38,528 bases of DNA from a virus. Position numbers and translations under genes: made by a program. The stretch is from positions 1 to 38,528 of IMG/VR virus record IMGVR_UViG_3300030085_003066. The stretch is one strand, 5' to 3'. The notes under the pieces were generated by a model. The model was not told where the DNA came from. It searched no databases and worked only from the letters and a program-made list of their open reading frames with translations. Below, piece by piece: positions 30,683-37,962 of the stretch. Each line of letters begins with the position of its first letter. The stretch's first letter is position 1.

Positions 30683-31322
30683 TACGAATTTCTTCCAGGT
30701 TTTTGTCGAAAATTTCCAGACCCTTGTCAGTCAAGACGTGGTTGAACATCTTTTCAAACACAGTCGGGGGCATGGTCACTACGTTTGCACCGTTGTAGAA
30801 GCAACGGGAAACTTTGTACACATCACGGAGAGATGCTGCCAGCACTTGAGTGCGAACACCCTGGCGACCATAGATCTCAGAGATAGAACGAACAAGTTCT
30901 AGACCACTGACACTGTTGTCATCATAGCGACCCACGAATGGGGACACATAATAAGCACCTGCTTTAGCAGCAAGGATTGCCTGAGCAGCAGAGAAGATCA
31001 ACGTGACGTTGACCTTGATTAGATCACGCGACAGTTCTTTACATACATAAAGACCTTCTGGTGTGCACGGTACTTTGATAGTAGCACACTTTCCGAACTT
31101 TTTATATAACCTCTTGCCTTCTGCCAGCATCTCCATGGCGTTACCGCCCACTTCCATGCTGATGTCATCAAGACCCATGTCCACTAGTTCCTGATACACA
31201 TCATCAGGACACTTTCCACTCTTCAACATCAGTGTGGGGTTAGTGGTTACCCCGTCGATCATCCCAGTGGGAAGATACCGATTGATGATCTCAGTGTCAG
31301 CGGTATCCAGAAAAATTTTCAT
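30669..31322 (-). CDS. talC: Transaldolase, TalC/MipB type
   Basis: A 217-residue protein from ATG 31322 (an upstream in-frame GTG at 31337 gives 222). It starts MKIFLDTADTEIINRYLPTG and has DGVTTNPTLML, CATIKVPCTPEGL (catalytic Lys), NVTLIFSAAQAILAAKAGAY and SPFVGRYDDNSVSG. It moves dihydroxyacetone units in the non-oxidative pentose phosphate pathway. Phage TalC diverts carbon from the Calvin cycle to NADPH and nucleotide supply, with Zwf and Gnd in this window. GAGGTG lies 12 nt upstream of the ATG. Confidence 0.97.
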   Translation of the reverse strand: MKIFLDTADTEIINRYLPTGMIDGVTTNPTLMLKSGKCPDDVYQELVDMGLDDISMEVGGNAMEMLAEGKRLYKKFGKCATIKVPCTPEGLYVCKELSRDLIKVNVTLIFSAAQAILAAKAGAYYVSPFVGRYDDNSVSGLELVRSISEIYGRQGVRTQVLAASLRDVYKVSRCFYNGANVVTMPPTVFEKMFNHVLTDKGLEIFDKNLEEIRNASH

Positions 31323-31340
31323 GGTAATGAATATCACCTC

Positions 31341-31360
31341 TTATATATCATATATAAATT
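31341..31360. promoter_or_regulatory. Divergent promoter region, talC and plus-strand genes
   Basis: The plus strand has TATAAATT (31353-31360), seven of eight matches to the late box, 25 bp before the first plus-strand ATG, which has AGGGG as its ribosome site (31374-31378). The minus strand has TATATAAG next to it, facing talC. The two transcription units diverge here. Confidence 0.5.
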
Positions 31361-31384
31361 ACGGACATTTTCTAGGGGTATGCA

Positions 31385-31879
31385 ATGAAAAGATTACTTT
31401 TTGTTGTGGCATTGCTCAGTATGGGCAGTGCAGCTAGAGCAGACCTGACACATCGTATTACTTCTTCTGTCCAGCTGACTGTGGACGCAGCTGCAACGAA
31501 CGTACAAAGAGTTGGGAACTCACTGAGCATCTCTGGTAACGGGGTATCGACTTCAGACGGAACCACTAATGGTGTAGTCGGTACACTCGGAACCATCGGT
31601 TCTAACGGGGTTGCTGCTCCCTCAACTATTACTGCAACGCAGGCAACTTCTGGCAATGCTTTCTCCTTCAGTGCTTCTTACACTGCCGGGGATGCCATTA
31701 CTACAACAGCTCCTTCTGTTGGTGCTGTGAGTCCCTACAGCAACCAGACCAGCACGGCAGCTGGTTCGGCGGGTGACCTGGCAGGTTCTATTACTTCTGC
31801 GGGTGCTGTTTCTCTGACGGCAGGCGGAGCTGGTTCTAGTGCTACCGGACAGGTGGTTACCGAAATTACTGTGCGATAA
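31385..31879 (+). CDS. Secreted Ser/Thr/Ala/Gly-rich protein
   Basis: A 164-residue protein with signal peptide MKRLLFVVALLSMGSAARA and a low-complexity mature region of Ser, Thr, Gly and Ala (GSNGVAAPSTITATQATSGN and similar), no Cys or Trp. Its makeup resembles beta-rich surface or fibre proteins. Good Shine-Dalgarno (AGGGG). First of three plus-strand genes, which I believe are a conserved cluster in cyanomyoviruses; the role is unknown. Most likely exported or virion-associated. Confidence 0.75.
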   Translation: MKRLLFVVALLSMGSAARADLTHRITSSVQLTVDAAATNVQRVGNSLSISGNGVSTSDGTTNGVVGTLGTIGSNGVAAPSTITATQATSGNAFSFSASYTAGDAITTTAPSVGAVSPYSNQTSTAAGSAGDLAGSITSAGAVSLTAGGAGSSATGQVVTEITVR

Positions 31880-31881
31880 AA

Positions 31882-32334
31882 ATGAAAAGAATACTGGCAA
31901 CATTGGCGTTGCTTAGTATTGCTTCGCCAGCATATTCCGTACCTGTTGTACCAAATTTTACACAGGGCTCGATGACGAGCCATACGGAAACTACCTCTAA
32001 GGTAACTGAAACGATCAATTCTATAGATTATTCAACAGGATGGGAATACTCAGTAACTGGCACAAACGTGGACAACGGAAACAATTCTCTTGCTCCACCA
32101 GCCAACACATCGACAGTGACAGTGACTCCGTTAGGAGGAGTAGAAGGTCAGGTGACATCAAGTCAGTCGGCTTTGGACTTCTCGGGAGCACCGAACTTCA
32201 AAATAACGAATCCCGGAGAGGCGTTTCAGTTCACTCAAACGTATCGAGGTCCGGGGATCTCGAATCAAACTGTCATCCAAAGAGTCACCGAGGTGACAAG
32301 CGTCACGGACACCACAAGTATCTTTACCCAGTAG
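31882..32334 (+). CDS. Secreted 150-aa protein
   Basis: Signal peptide MKRILATLALLSIASPAYS, then a mature region with many Thr and Ser (HTETTSKVTETINSIDYSTG) and no cysteine, ending TDTTSIFTQ. The start follows the first gene by 2 bp, so the genes are coupled. No family recognised. Its N-terminus is much like that of the preceding gene, suggesting a paralogous pair. The third plus-strand gene begins, in another frame, over its last codons. Confidence 0.7.
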   Translation: MKRILATLALLSIASPAYSVPVVPNFTQGSMTSHTETTSKVTETINSIDYSTGWEYSVTGTNVDNGNNSLAPPANTSTVTVTPLGGVEGQVTSSQSALDFSGAPNFKITNPGEAFQFTQTYRGPGISNQTVIQRVTEVTSVTDTTSIFTQ

Positions 32335-33335
32335 TCCTATGTCTAACCAACCTTGCGATTGCCCCTGCCACACTGGCGGAAGGTGTAGGGGGTGTAAGTG
32401 CAACAGCAAACCCAATCGCGAACAGCTCAGGCTCAGTGACCAATCAGGCTATTCAGGTTTTACAGGGGCCATACGTCACTAATACGTACGGAAATGGTAT
32501 CAGTTGTCAAGGTCCTACCTTGAACATGACACCTTATATAACACACGCACAATCCAAAAAGGATCCGTTCGAGTCAATGTACTTTGAACCTCAATATGAC
32601 ATGACCGACTATGAAGGTCGTCTGGTTGAGGTTCAAAAAAATGTCAAGAACTATCCTTGGGAATCATGGTACGACACACGTACTAAAGCAGACGGCACCC
32701 GTTGGTTTGAAGACGGTGCTGACATGACTATCACTGTCATGGAGATGCAAGGGGACGGAATCCCAGACAATCCTGGGGACGTGGTCTGGCAAAAACCGGT
32801 TCGCACAGGTCAGAAGGATAACTACAGCACGAGCATTGGTCTCTCTGCCACCCTGTCTATACCTCTGGATGGTGGACTACAGAACCGTTGTAAGCAAGCA
32901 GCAGATACACAGATCGGATTACAACAACAGTTGACTGCTAACAAAAGGCTTGACTTTGAGATCGCGAGACTAAAAAATTGTGGCGAATTGAAGAAGGCTG
33001 GAATCTACTTCCGACCTGGAACAAAGTATGCTGCTATTTGTGCAGATGTAATGGTAGATGGTATTGATACCATCAGACCACACCGTCATGCTATCCCACA
33101 ACCTATCTCTTCCGCTGGCGGAGGGCAGACCTCAACGTCCGGATCGCTCGGTTCCGTTCCCGCTGCTCGTCCCGCCGAGCGGACAACGATAGTACCGGGA
33201 TCTTCTTCTTCCGTATTGCAGCAATCTTCTTCACAATCTTCTTCGTTACAGGTTTCACCACTTTCAACAGAAGATCAGCGAGAGGTTTTGCGAGCAGTGC
33301 AGAAGTCGTCGCAACTACAGCAATTGAGGCGGTAG
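32316..33335 (+). CDS. Third secreted plus-strand protein, start unclear
   Basis: The frame from about 32316 reads KYLYPVVLCLTNLAIAPATL then AEGVGGVSATANPIANSSGS, a signal peptide plus mature region. About 330 residues follow to 33335, including QVLQGPYVTNTYGNGISCQG, a Cys-containing middle and a Ser/Gln-rich tail (SSSVLQQSSSQSSSLQ). No ATG, GTG or TTG lies in frame near the signal peptide; the only one upstream is at 32040, deep inside the preceding gene. A frameshift, a non-standard start or a sequence error must explain it. The last 233 bp overlap the gene on the opposite strand. Confidence 0.6.
   Translation, partial: KYLYPVVLCLTNLAIAPATLAEGVGGVSATANPIANSSGSVTNQAIQVLQGPYVTNTYGNGISCQGPTLNMTPYITHAQSKKDPFESMYFEPQYDMTDYEGRLVEVQKNVKNYPWESWYDTRTKADGTRWFEDGADMTITVMEMQGDGIPDNPGDVVWQKPVRTGQKDNYSTSIGLSATLSIPLDGGLQNRCKQAADTQIGLQQQLTANKRLDFEIARLKNCGELKKAGIYFRPGTKYAAICADVMVDGIDTIRPHRHAIPQPISSAGGGQTSTSGSLGSVPAARPAERTTIVPGSSSSVLQQSSSQSSSLQVSPLSTEDQREVLRAVQKSSQLQQLRR
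32339..32482 (+). CDS. Possible 47-aa cysteine-rich ORF
   Basis: An ATG 4 bp after the preceding stop opens a frame beginning MSNQPCDCPCHTGGRCRGCK with six cysteines in 16 residues (positions 6-21). It lies in another frame inside the third secreted gene. The ATG sits where a coupled gene would start. It may be a real metal-binding peptide, the true N-terminus of the third gene if a base was lost, or chance. Confidence 0.25.
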   Translation: MSNQPCDCPCHTGGRCRGCKCNSKPNREQLRLSDQSGYSGFTGAIRH

Positions 33336-33876
33336 TAGTTACCGCTGCTGGTGACGGCAGATACTTTTGTGTCCAAGGTACCTCTGGTTCAGCAGGTACC
33401 TCAATGATTACCTTCTCACAAACTCTCTTCGCTTCATTATATTTCTCACCCTCTTTACATGAGGGTCGTTGTGGTATGCCTGGAGTCTCTGGTGTCTTCG
33501 CCTCTGGTGTCTTGGACGGAGGTACAACAGGTGGTACAGGTGTACCCTGTTTGATGTCTAACTTATTTCTGTCGTAGTCAATGGGAGTGAAGGATGGTGT
33601 ACCAGCATCACAGTATGTGACCGTGCCTTCTTTGTCCTCATTTTTTAGATTTTGATTTTCACTACTGTCTCTGTGTGCCTCTACACAACCAGGAACATTG
33701 ACAATTGGTGTCCCCACCACCGTTGTGACTGGTGGATTGATGGGTATTGCCTGTGGTGCTGACTGTGCCCAGTCAGGCATCTTCTGAATCTGGGGAGAAC
33801 GGATATCAAGTTGTCCAATCTGTAGGCGTCCGATTCCTACAGAATTGATGTTAGGAATCTCCACCTTCTCGCTCAT
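33103..33876 (-). CDS. Membrane protein with basic tail
   Basis: A 257-residue protein. The N-terminus is MSEKVEIPNINSVGIGRLQI. The middle is Pro/Thr-rich (GTPVPPVVPPSKTPEAKTPE), then a Cys-x-Glu segment (PSCKEGEKYNEAKRVCEK), a hydrophobic helix (TTTASIAVVATTSALLAKPL) and a Lys/Arg-rich tail (KKIVKKIAAIRKKKIP). It looks like a phage structural or membrane protein and is believed conserved in cyanomyoviruses. Its last 233 bp (33103-33335) are antisense to the third plus-strand gene. It overlaps the next small gene by 26 bp. Confidence 0.75.
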   Translation of the reverse strand: MSEKVEIPNINSVGIGRLQIGQLDIRSPQIQKMPDWAQSAPQAIPINPPVTTVVGTPIVNVPGCVEAHRDSSENQNLKNEDKEGTVTYCDAGTPSFTPIDYDRNKLDIKQGTPVPPVVPPSKTPEAKTPETPGIPQRPSCKEGEKYNEAKRVCEKVIIEVPAEPEVPWTQKYLPSPAAVTTTASIAVVATTSALLAKPLADLLLKVVKPVTKKIVKKIAAIRKKKIPVLSLSARRDEQRERNRAIRTLRSALRQRKR

Positions 33877-33991
33877 CTATACCCAATATATAGACGACAA
33901 TATATAAAACCCCAGCAAGGAGAAGTATAATCGAAATGATTATGCTCCAAGTGGGGTCGTTCAGTGCGTGTGATCTAAGAACTAAGTTCAT
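33851..33991 (-). CDS. Small membrane protein, 46 aa
   Basis: From ATG 33991 the protein is MNLVLRSHALNDPTWSIIIS followed by a hydrophobic stretch (ILLLAGVLYIVVYILGI) and an acidic tail. A longer 84-residue frame from 34105 has no membrane signal in its extra N-terminus and is probably not translated. One transmembrane segment. Overlaps both neighbours by 17-26 bp. Confidence 0.55.
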   Translation of the reverse strand: MNLVLRSHALNDPTWSIIISIILLLAGVLYIVVYILGIDEREGGDS

Positions 33992-34187
33992 CCTTGTACT
34001 CGGTCCACCAATCAGGATCTCTCTTCTGTCTCCACTGTGGAACAGGTTTGCCCTGCTCCTCATAGTATTCAGTAATCGCTTTGTGAATCGTGGCGCTGAT
34101 CTCAATCAGCATCTTCCTCTTCGTCAACGTCTGCATATGCGTCTGCCAGATAGGGTCCGTGGGGTTTTCTGGATTCTGATTCGACAT
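33975..34187 (-). CDS. Hypothetical polar protein, 70 aa
   Basis: From ATG 34187: MSNQNPENPTDPIWQTHMQT then LTKRKMLIEISATIHKAITE. Soluble and mostly helical, ending DWWTEYKDELSS. An in-frame upstream ATG at 34223 adds residues of no clear value. Overlaps the next downstream small gene by 17 bp. No family recognised. Confidence 0.55.
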   Translation of the reverse strand: MSNQNPENPTDPIWQTHMQTLTKRKMLIEISATIHKAITEYYEEQGKPVPQWRQKRDPDWWTEYKDELSS

Positions 34188-34287
34188 ACTTTTCTTCCTC
34201 CCAAGTAGAGCTAACCCAAACAAATAATTTCAATACTATAAGAATAATTATAAGTGGAAGAAAGCACGCTAGAAGGACTAGATTCAT
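34102..34287 (-). CDS. Small membrane protein, 61 aa
   Basis: MNLVLLACFLPLIIILIVLK is a strong hydrophobic helix at the very N-terminus, then LFVWVSSTWEEEKYVESESR and an acidic tail (VDEEEDAD). The start overlaps the upstream gene by 4 bp. The tail runs 86 bp into the next gene's frame, so the C-terminal half may be less constrained. No family recognised. Confidence 0.6.
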   Translation of the reverse strand: MNLVLLACFLPLIIILIVLKLFVWVSSTWEEEKYVESESRKPHGPYLADAYADVDEEEDAD

Positions 34288-34490
34288 TTGAGCGTTCTCC
34301 TGTGTATTTTACGAGGTTGTTCGTTCAAAAAGTATTCCGGCCAAGGGCAACCTTTGAAGTTCTCAATCTCCTTTACTGCAAAAACAAACATAGTTCCAAA
34401 CCCTAAGAGGTATGCAAACATCACATGGGCAAATGTGAAGTTGTAATACCTGGGTTTGGTCTTATCTTCGGGGTCCTCTTGATACTTCAT
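34284..34490 (-). CDS. Small membrane protein, 68 aa
   Basis: One membrane helix (FTFAHVMFAYLLGFGTMFVF, about residues 18-38) between a charged N-terminus and a soluble C-terminus (IENFKGCPWPEYFLNEQPRK). The start overlaps the gnd stop by 4 bp (ATGA). Family unknown. It lies directly after gnd and may be cotranscribed with the pentose phosphate genes. Confidence 0.65.
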   Translation of the reverse strand: MKYQEDPEDKTKPRYYNFTFAHVMFAYLLGFGTMFVFAVKEIENFKGCPWPEYFLNEQPRKIHRRTLK

Positions 34491-35506
34491 CGGACATTGT
34501 GTCCTCCGAACATGTATCGCATCCCGTTCAATACCCGGTTCGCGTAAGCGCCCAGGCGACGAGACCCAAAACGCTCAAACAACGCCGTAGAAATAACAGG
34601 AGCGGGTACACCCAGATCGACAGCGGCATGCACAGTCCAACGACCCTCACCGCTATCGGATACCCCTCCATCGAACTTACTAAGCTCTGGATCGCTCCGA
34701 TATACATCCGCAGTAAGATCAAGTAACCAGCTGCCAACCACGCTACCGCGACGCCACAACTCAGCCACTTCAGCACAGTCGATATCGTATTGATAATCGG
34801 CAGGGTTCGCCATTGGGGCAACCTCTGCATCACCTTCTTTGACATACGTACTACCATCATTTGCTGCACGAAGGATGTTGAATCCTTCTGCATATGCCTG
34901 CATTATTCCATACTCCACACCATTGTGGACCATCTTCACAAAGTGACCTGCACCTGGTGGACCACAGTGGAGCCAACCATACTCAGCAGAGGTTGCCCTG
35001 CTTGTAGGGTCTGTCCTTGGTGCTGCACCAATCCCTGGAGCGAGTGCCCTAAAGATTGGAGCGCAGACGGATACTGCAGTATCTGTACCACCAACCATAA
35101 GACAATATCCACGGTCCAGACCATAAACACCACCACTAGTGCCGCAGTCAATATATTGGATGCCCAATTTAGAAAGACGTTCTGCCCTTTTCCGACTGTC
35201 CGCAAAATTGGAATTGCCATGATCAATAATAATATCGCCTTCGTTACAAAACCGTAATAACTCATTGAGGGTTCCATCGACTGTCTCCGCAGGGACCACC
35301 ATCATATAGACACCAGGTCCCCTGTCACCTACTACTTGAACAAGGCTTTGCAAAGAAGTGGTAAATCCACTGATATAACCCTTTTCATACTGCTCTTCAG
35401 CTTTCTGAACGTTGTTGCGATACCCATGAACCTCGTGTCCTGCTTTGATGAGACGGCGGGACATTCCTTCGCCCATCCGTCCAAGACCAATCATTCCAAC
35501 TTTCAT
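34487..35506 (-). CDS. gnd: 6-phosphogluconate dehydrogenase, short type
   Basis: A 339-residue protein of the short decarboxylating 6PGDH type. GMIGLGRMGEGMSRRLIKAG is the NADP-binding site, IIIDHGNSNFADSRKR and YIDCGTSGGVYGL line the substrate site, and HFVKMVHNGVEYGIMQAYAE carries the catalytic Lys and binding residues. It converts 6-phosphogluconate to ribulose-5-P, CO2 and NADPH. With Zwf it supplies reducing power, and TalC lies nearby. Overlaps its small neighbours by 4 bp. Confidence 0.96.
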   Translation of the reverse strand: MKVGMIGLGRMGEGMSRRLIKAGHEVHGYRNNVQKAEEQYEKGYISGFTTSLQSLVQVVGDRGPGVYMMVVPAETVDGTLNELLRFCNEGDIIIDHGNSNFADSRKRAERLSKLGIQYIDCGTSGGVYGLDRGYCLMVGGTDTAVSVCAPIFRALAPGIGAAPRTDPTSRATSAEYGWLHCGPPGAGHFVKMVHNGVEYGIMQAYAEGFNILRAANDGSTYVKEGDAEVAPMANPADYQYDIDCAEVAELWRRGSVVGSWLLDLTADVYRSDPELSKFDGGVSDSGEGRWTVHAAVDLGVPAPVISTALFERFGSRRLGAYANRVLNGMRYMFGGHNVR

Positions 35507-35658
35507 TGAATCCTCTCAATAACTCTGAGCATCCCATCGGCATAACCGATGAGTGCAATTGAACCTAGTATGATACTAATAGTGGACGCATTACGATTGT
35601 GTTTTGCCATTGCGGCATCAATCATCGTCTGTACTTCTTGCTTCGTCGGGTGAGTCAT
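35503..35658 (-). CDS. Small membrane protein, 51 aa
   Basis: From ATG 35658: MTHPTKQEVQTMIDAAMAKH then NRNASTISIILGSIALIGYA. One membrane helix near the middle. A longer frame from 35727 would have a Cys-rich N-terminus and is unlikely. It overlaps the gnd start by 4 bp and is placed between zwf and gnd. Confidence 0.6.
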   Translation of the reverse strand: MTHPTKQEVQTMIDAAMAKHNRNASTISIILGSIALIGYADGMLRVIERIQ

Positions 35659-35824
35659 GGTTAGTGAATGGTTCCCAATGTTGCCAACCGTATTTGTGCA
35701 CTGCCCACATACCAAGGACAGGTACAAACACTAGTGCTAGACATAGAAGTGACAGAGTGTATGGGTTATTTAGAACGAATGCAGAAAATTGACCTGCTTC
35801 GTGTGTCAAGCCGGATAATCCCAT
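35618..35824 (-). CDS. Small membrane protein, 68 aa
   Basis: From ATG 35824: MGLSGLTHEAGQFSAFVLNN then YTLSLLCLALVFVPVLGMWA, one strong membrane helix, and an acidic tail (SPDEARSTDDD). It overlaps the zwf stop by 19 bp and the 51-aa gene by 41 bp. TCTAAATA (minus, 35767-35774) lies inside it and may be a promoter for gnd. No known family. Confidence 0.6.
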   Translation of the reverse strand: MGLSGLTHEAGQFSAFVLNNPYTLSLLCLALVFVPVLGMWAVHKYGWQHWEPFTNHDSPDEARSTDDD

Positions 35825-37146
35825 TTGGTTATGAAGTCCGTTTTGTGCTGGGGACCCCACTGTCCTTCATGATAGATGTAAGGTGCAGTGCGTACAGGAC
35901 AAGTATCGCCAGTGCACAATAGGTTGTCAACGATTCGCCAGGATTCCAACACTTCGTCTGCATGAACAAAGTGTGATTGGTCACCATTTATAGAATCGTA
36001 TAGCAACTTCTCGTATCCATCGACACCCAACCAGTCAGGATAACGGTGGGTGAGTGTTGCAAGTTCAACCTCCTCGCTCATGCCAGGAGACTTCACATCG
36101 ATCTGAATATCAAGGTGTGAGTGGGGTTGTAAACGCATAACGATACGACCAGGAGTCTCACCTTCAAACAGTCCGATAGGAGGTGCTTTCAGTTTGACTA
36201 CGACCTCAACACATTGGTAAGGCATCTTCTTACCAGTCATGAAGTAGAAGGGAACACCCTCCCACCTCCAGTTATCAATGTAGATGTCACCAGCAACAAA
36301 CGTTTGAGTGCTACTGAAAGCATCCACACCTTCTTCTTGCTTGTACGACTCGTACTGACCGGTAATAAATTTAGTACCGAGTCTGGTCGCAGCAAGAACC
36401 TTTGTCTTTTCTCTACGAATCTCCCGTGCATTCATGCGACTGGGTGACTCCATCGCAATGAGAGATAGGACTTGCAGCATGTGGTTCTGCAGCATGTCAC
36501 GCACAGCACCAGCATGTTCATAGTATTGTGCCCTACCTTCACAACCAATAGTTTCGGTTGCAAAGATCTGGACCTCTTCTATATACTGCCTGTTCCAAAG
36601 TGGTTCAAGAAGTACATTCCCAAACCGAGTAGCAAGAATGTTGTTGACAGTATCTTTGCCAAGATAATGGTCAATGCGATAAACTTGTTTCTCGCGTAGA
36701 TGTCGCTCCACCACTGACTGTAGATGATCAGCAGATTTATAGTTGTGCCCAAAGGGTTTCTCAATAACCACACGGGATGTTTCTGGGTCATCTAAAAGAC
36801 CTCCTTGCTTGAGGTTGATGATTGCCCACTCGTATCTTTCAGGTGGTACAGATAAGAAATAAGTTGTGTCGTCACTTTCTGGAAGGTTCTTCAGACTCTC
36901 CGGGTTGTCTAAGTCACAAGACACATAGTCAAGAAGGTCAGTGAATTCCTGAGGGTAGTCCCCCAGGGTCTCCACCCAACTGTCACGACCAGGATCTCTC
37001 CTAGAAGCACCAGTGATTACGAAATTCTCAGGGAGAAGTTTCTTCTCCCACAGTTTATGAAGGGCAGGAATCAGCTTCCTTCTACAAAGATCTCCAGTGG
37101 CACCAAAGATAACGATGCCACTAGTGAGCGGTTCCGTTTCCATCAT
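35806..37146 (-). CDS. zwf: Glucose-6-phosphate 1-dehydrogenase
   Basis: From ATG 37146 the protein has 446 residues, of a usual length. It has IVIFGATGDLCRRKLIPALH (NADP site), VIEKPFGHNYKSADHLQSVV and the signature RIDHYLGKDTVNNILATRF. The C-terminal half includes WEGVPFYFMTGKKMPYQCVE. It makes 6-phosphoglucono-lactone and NADPH. A longer frame from 37239 adds 31 residues overlapping the 43-aa gene and is unlikely. Zwf and Gnd flank two small membrane proteins. Confidence 0.97.
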   Translation of the reverse strand: MMETEPLTSGIVIFGATGDLCRRKLIPALHKLWEKKLLPENFVITGASRRDPGRDSWVETLGDYPQEFTDLLDYVSCDLDNPESLKNLPESDDTTYFLSVPPERYEWAIINLKQGGLLDDPETSRVVIEKPFGHNYKSADHLQSVVERHLREKQVYRIDHYLGKDTVNNILATRFGNVLLEPLWNRQYIEEVQIFATETIGCEGRAQYYEHAGAVRDMLQNHMLQVLSLIAMESPSRMNAREIRREKTKVLAATRLGTKFITGQYESYKQEEGVDAFSSTQTFVAGDIYIDNWRWEGVPFYFMTGKKMPYQCVEVVVKLKAPPIGLFEGETPGRIVMRLQPHSHLDIQIDVKSPGMSEEVELATLTHRYPDWLGVDGYEKLLYDSINGDQSHFVHADEVLESWRIVDNLLCTGDTCPVRTAPYIYHEGQWGPQHKTDFITKWDYPA

Positions 37147-37252
37147 ATTTGTCGGTTTCGTAGTAGTTATTTTCACCCTTTCGTACCCCGAAATATATCG
37201 TGGATAATACAAAGGGTATTGCTGCCCAAAGAAGGACATCAGCGAAGATCAC
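37121..37252 (-). CDS. Small membrane protein with GTG start, 43 aa
   Basis: The frame begins GTG at 37252, overlapping the upstream stop TGA (GTGA), and reads VIFADVLLWAAIPFVLSTIY with a membrane helix, then FGVRKGENNYYETDKYDGNG. Stop at 37121, inside the zwf start region. The tight coupling and membrane helix argue it is real. Family unknown to me. Confidence 0.6.
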   Translation of the reverse strand: MIFADVLLWAAIPFVLSTIYFGVRKGENNYYETDKYDGNGTAH

Positions 37253-37731
37253 GATTTCTTGGGGGGAACAACTGGGGGAGCACCATCGTCAACGGAAGGA
37301 GGTTGAGTTCCAATCGTCAGAGGTGCTTGTTCGATTCTAATCGTTTGTGCAGGTGCTGTCTGTGCAGCTGCAGCAATTAGTTTCTCAAGGTCGGCTTTAC
37401 TTATACCACCACCACCGGCAGCCATGCTACCTTTTTTAGCCGTTTGAACCCCAAACGTAGCTAAAACCCCAGTAAACACACTGGCTATGAACGTGGGATC
37501 GAGATCCTGTTTAGGGATCTTCAATGCTTCGGGCAGTTCTACATATGCCAGGGTAAGAATACCACCTGACCAGATAAGAATACCAAGACGAACAAGGGTA
37601 GACAGTGCTGCCAGTCGTTCGTCTTGATCTTCCTTCTCTTCCTTCTTATCTTTCTTTGGTTGCCCTAACCAATTTCGTTTTACTTCCTTCTCTTCCTTCT
37701 TCTCTTCAGTCGCCTTAGGTTGTTCTTCCAT
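37249..37731 (-). CDS. Membrane protein with charged N-terminus
   Basis: From ATG 37731 (a GTG at 37746 is an alternative) the protein has 160 residues. The N-terminal third is a Lys/Glu-rich coiled-coil-like region (EEKKEEKEVKRNWLGQPKKD). A hydrophobic helix follows (LSTLVRLGILIWSGGILTLA), then KADLEKLIAAAAQTAPAQTI and a Pro-rich tail. It looks like a small phage structural or membrane protein. The stop overlaps the 43-aa gene. Confidence 0.65.
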   Translation of the reverse strand: MEEQPKATEEKKEEKEVKRNWLGQPKKDKKEEKEDQDERLAALSTLVRLGILIWSGGILTLAYVELPEALKIPKQDLDPTFIASVFTGVLATFGVQTAKKGSMAAGGGGISKADLEKLIAAAAQTAPAQTIRIEQAPLTIGTQPPSVDDGAPPVVPPKKS

Positions 37732-37752
37732 ATGCCAGTAAGACACTGGAGA

Positions 37753-37760
37753 TATTTAGA
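37753..37760 (-). promoter_or_regulatory. Late-promoter-like TCTAAATA
   Basis: The minus strand has TTCTAAATATC, with TAA being the stop of the 68-residue gene. It is close to the late-box consensus and just upstream of the next gene (37731). Confidence 0.4.
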
Positions 37761-37962
37761 ACGGGACTACTCCACCGGTCACTTTAGGCAGTGCAGGGGC
37801 GTCCATTTGTTTGACAAGGGCGTCCTGAACTCCTTTGGTGACACGCTCTTTGATGTTCGCTTGGATTTTGTCTTTGTTTACATACACATAACCAGCAGTG
37901 CCGACAACGCCGACGCTAGTTACGAATGAAAAGATAGACATCAGACTAAGAATCTTCTGCAT
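37756..37962 (-). CDS. Small membrane protein, 68 aa
   Basis: An N-terminal hydrophobic helix (MQKILSLMSIFSFVTSVGVV then GTAGYVYVNKDKIQANIKER) is followed by a soluble amphipathic part and the tail APALPKVTGGVVPF. It could be a membrane protein or carry a signal peptide. It overlaps the upstream ORF by 17 bp. No family. Confidence 0.6.
   Translation of the reverse strand: MQKILSLMSIFSFVTSVGVVGTAGYVYVNKDKIQANIKERVTKGVQDALVKQMDAPALPKVTGGVVPF

Noticed and set aside
34102-34223. Extended N-termini at 34105 and 34223 for two small genes
   Set aside because: The extra residues overlap neighbouring frames without hydrophobic or conserved features, so the inner ATGs at 33991 and 34187 were preferred.
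35618-35727. Cys-containing N-terminal extension of the 51-aa gene
   Set aside because: It overlaps the 68-aa membrane protein frame and lacks a start signal; the ATG at 35658 gives a clean small membrane protein.
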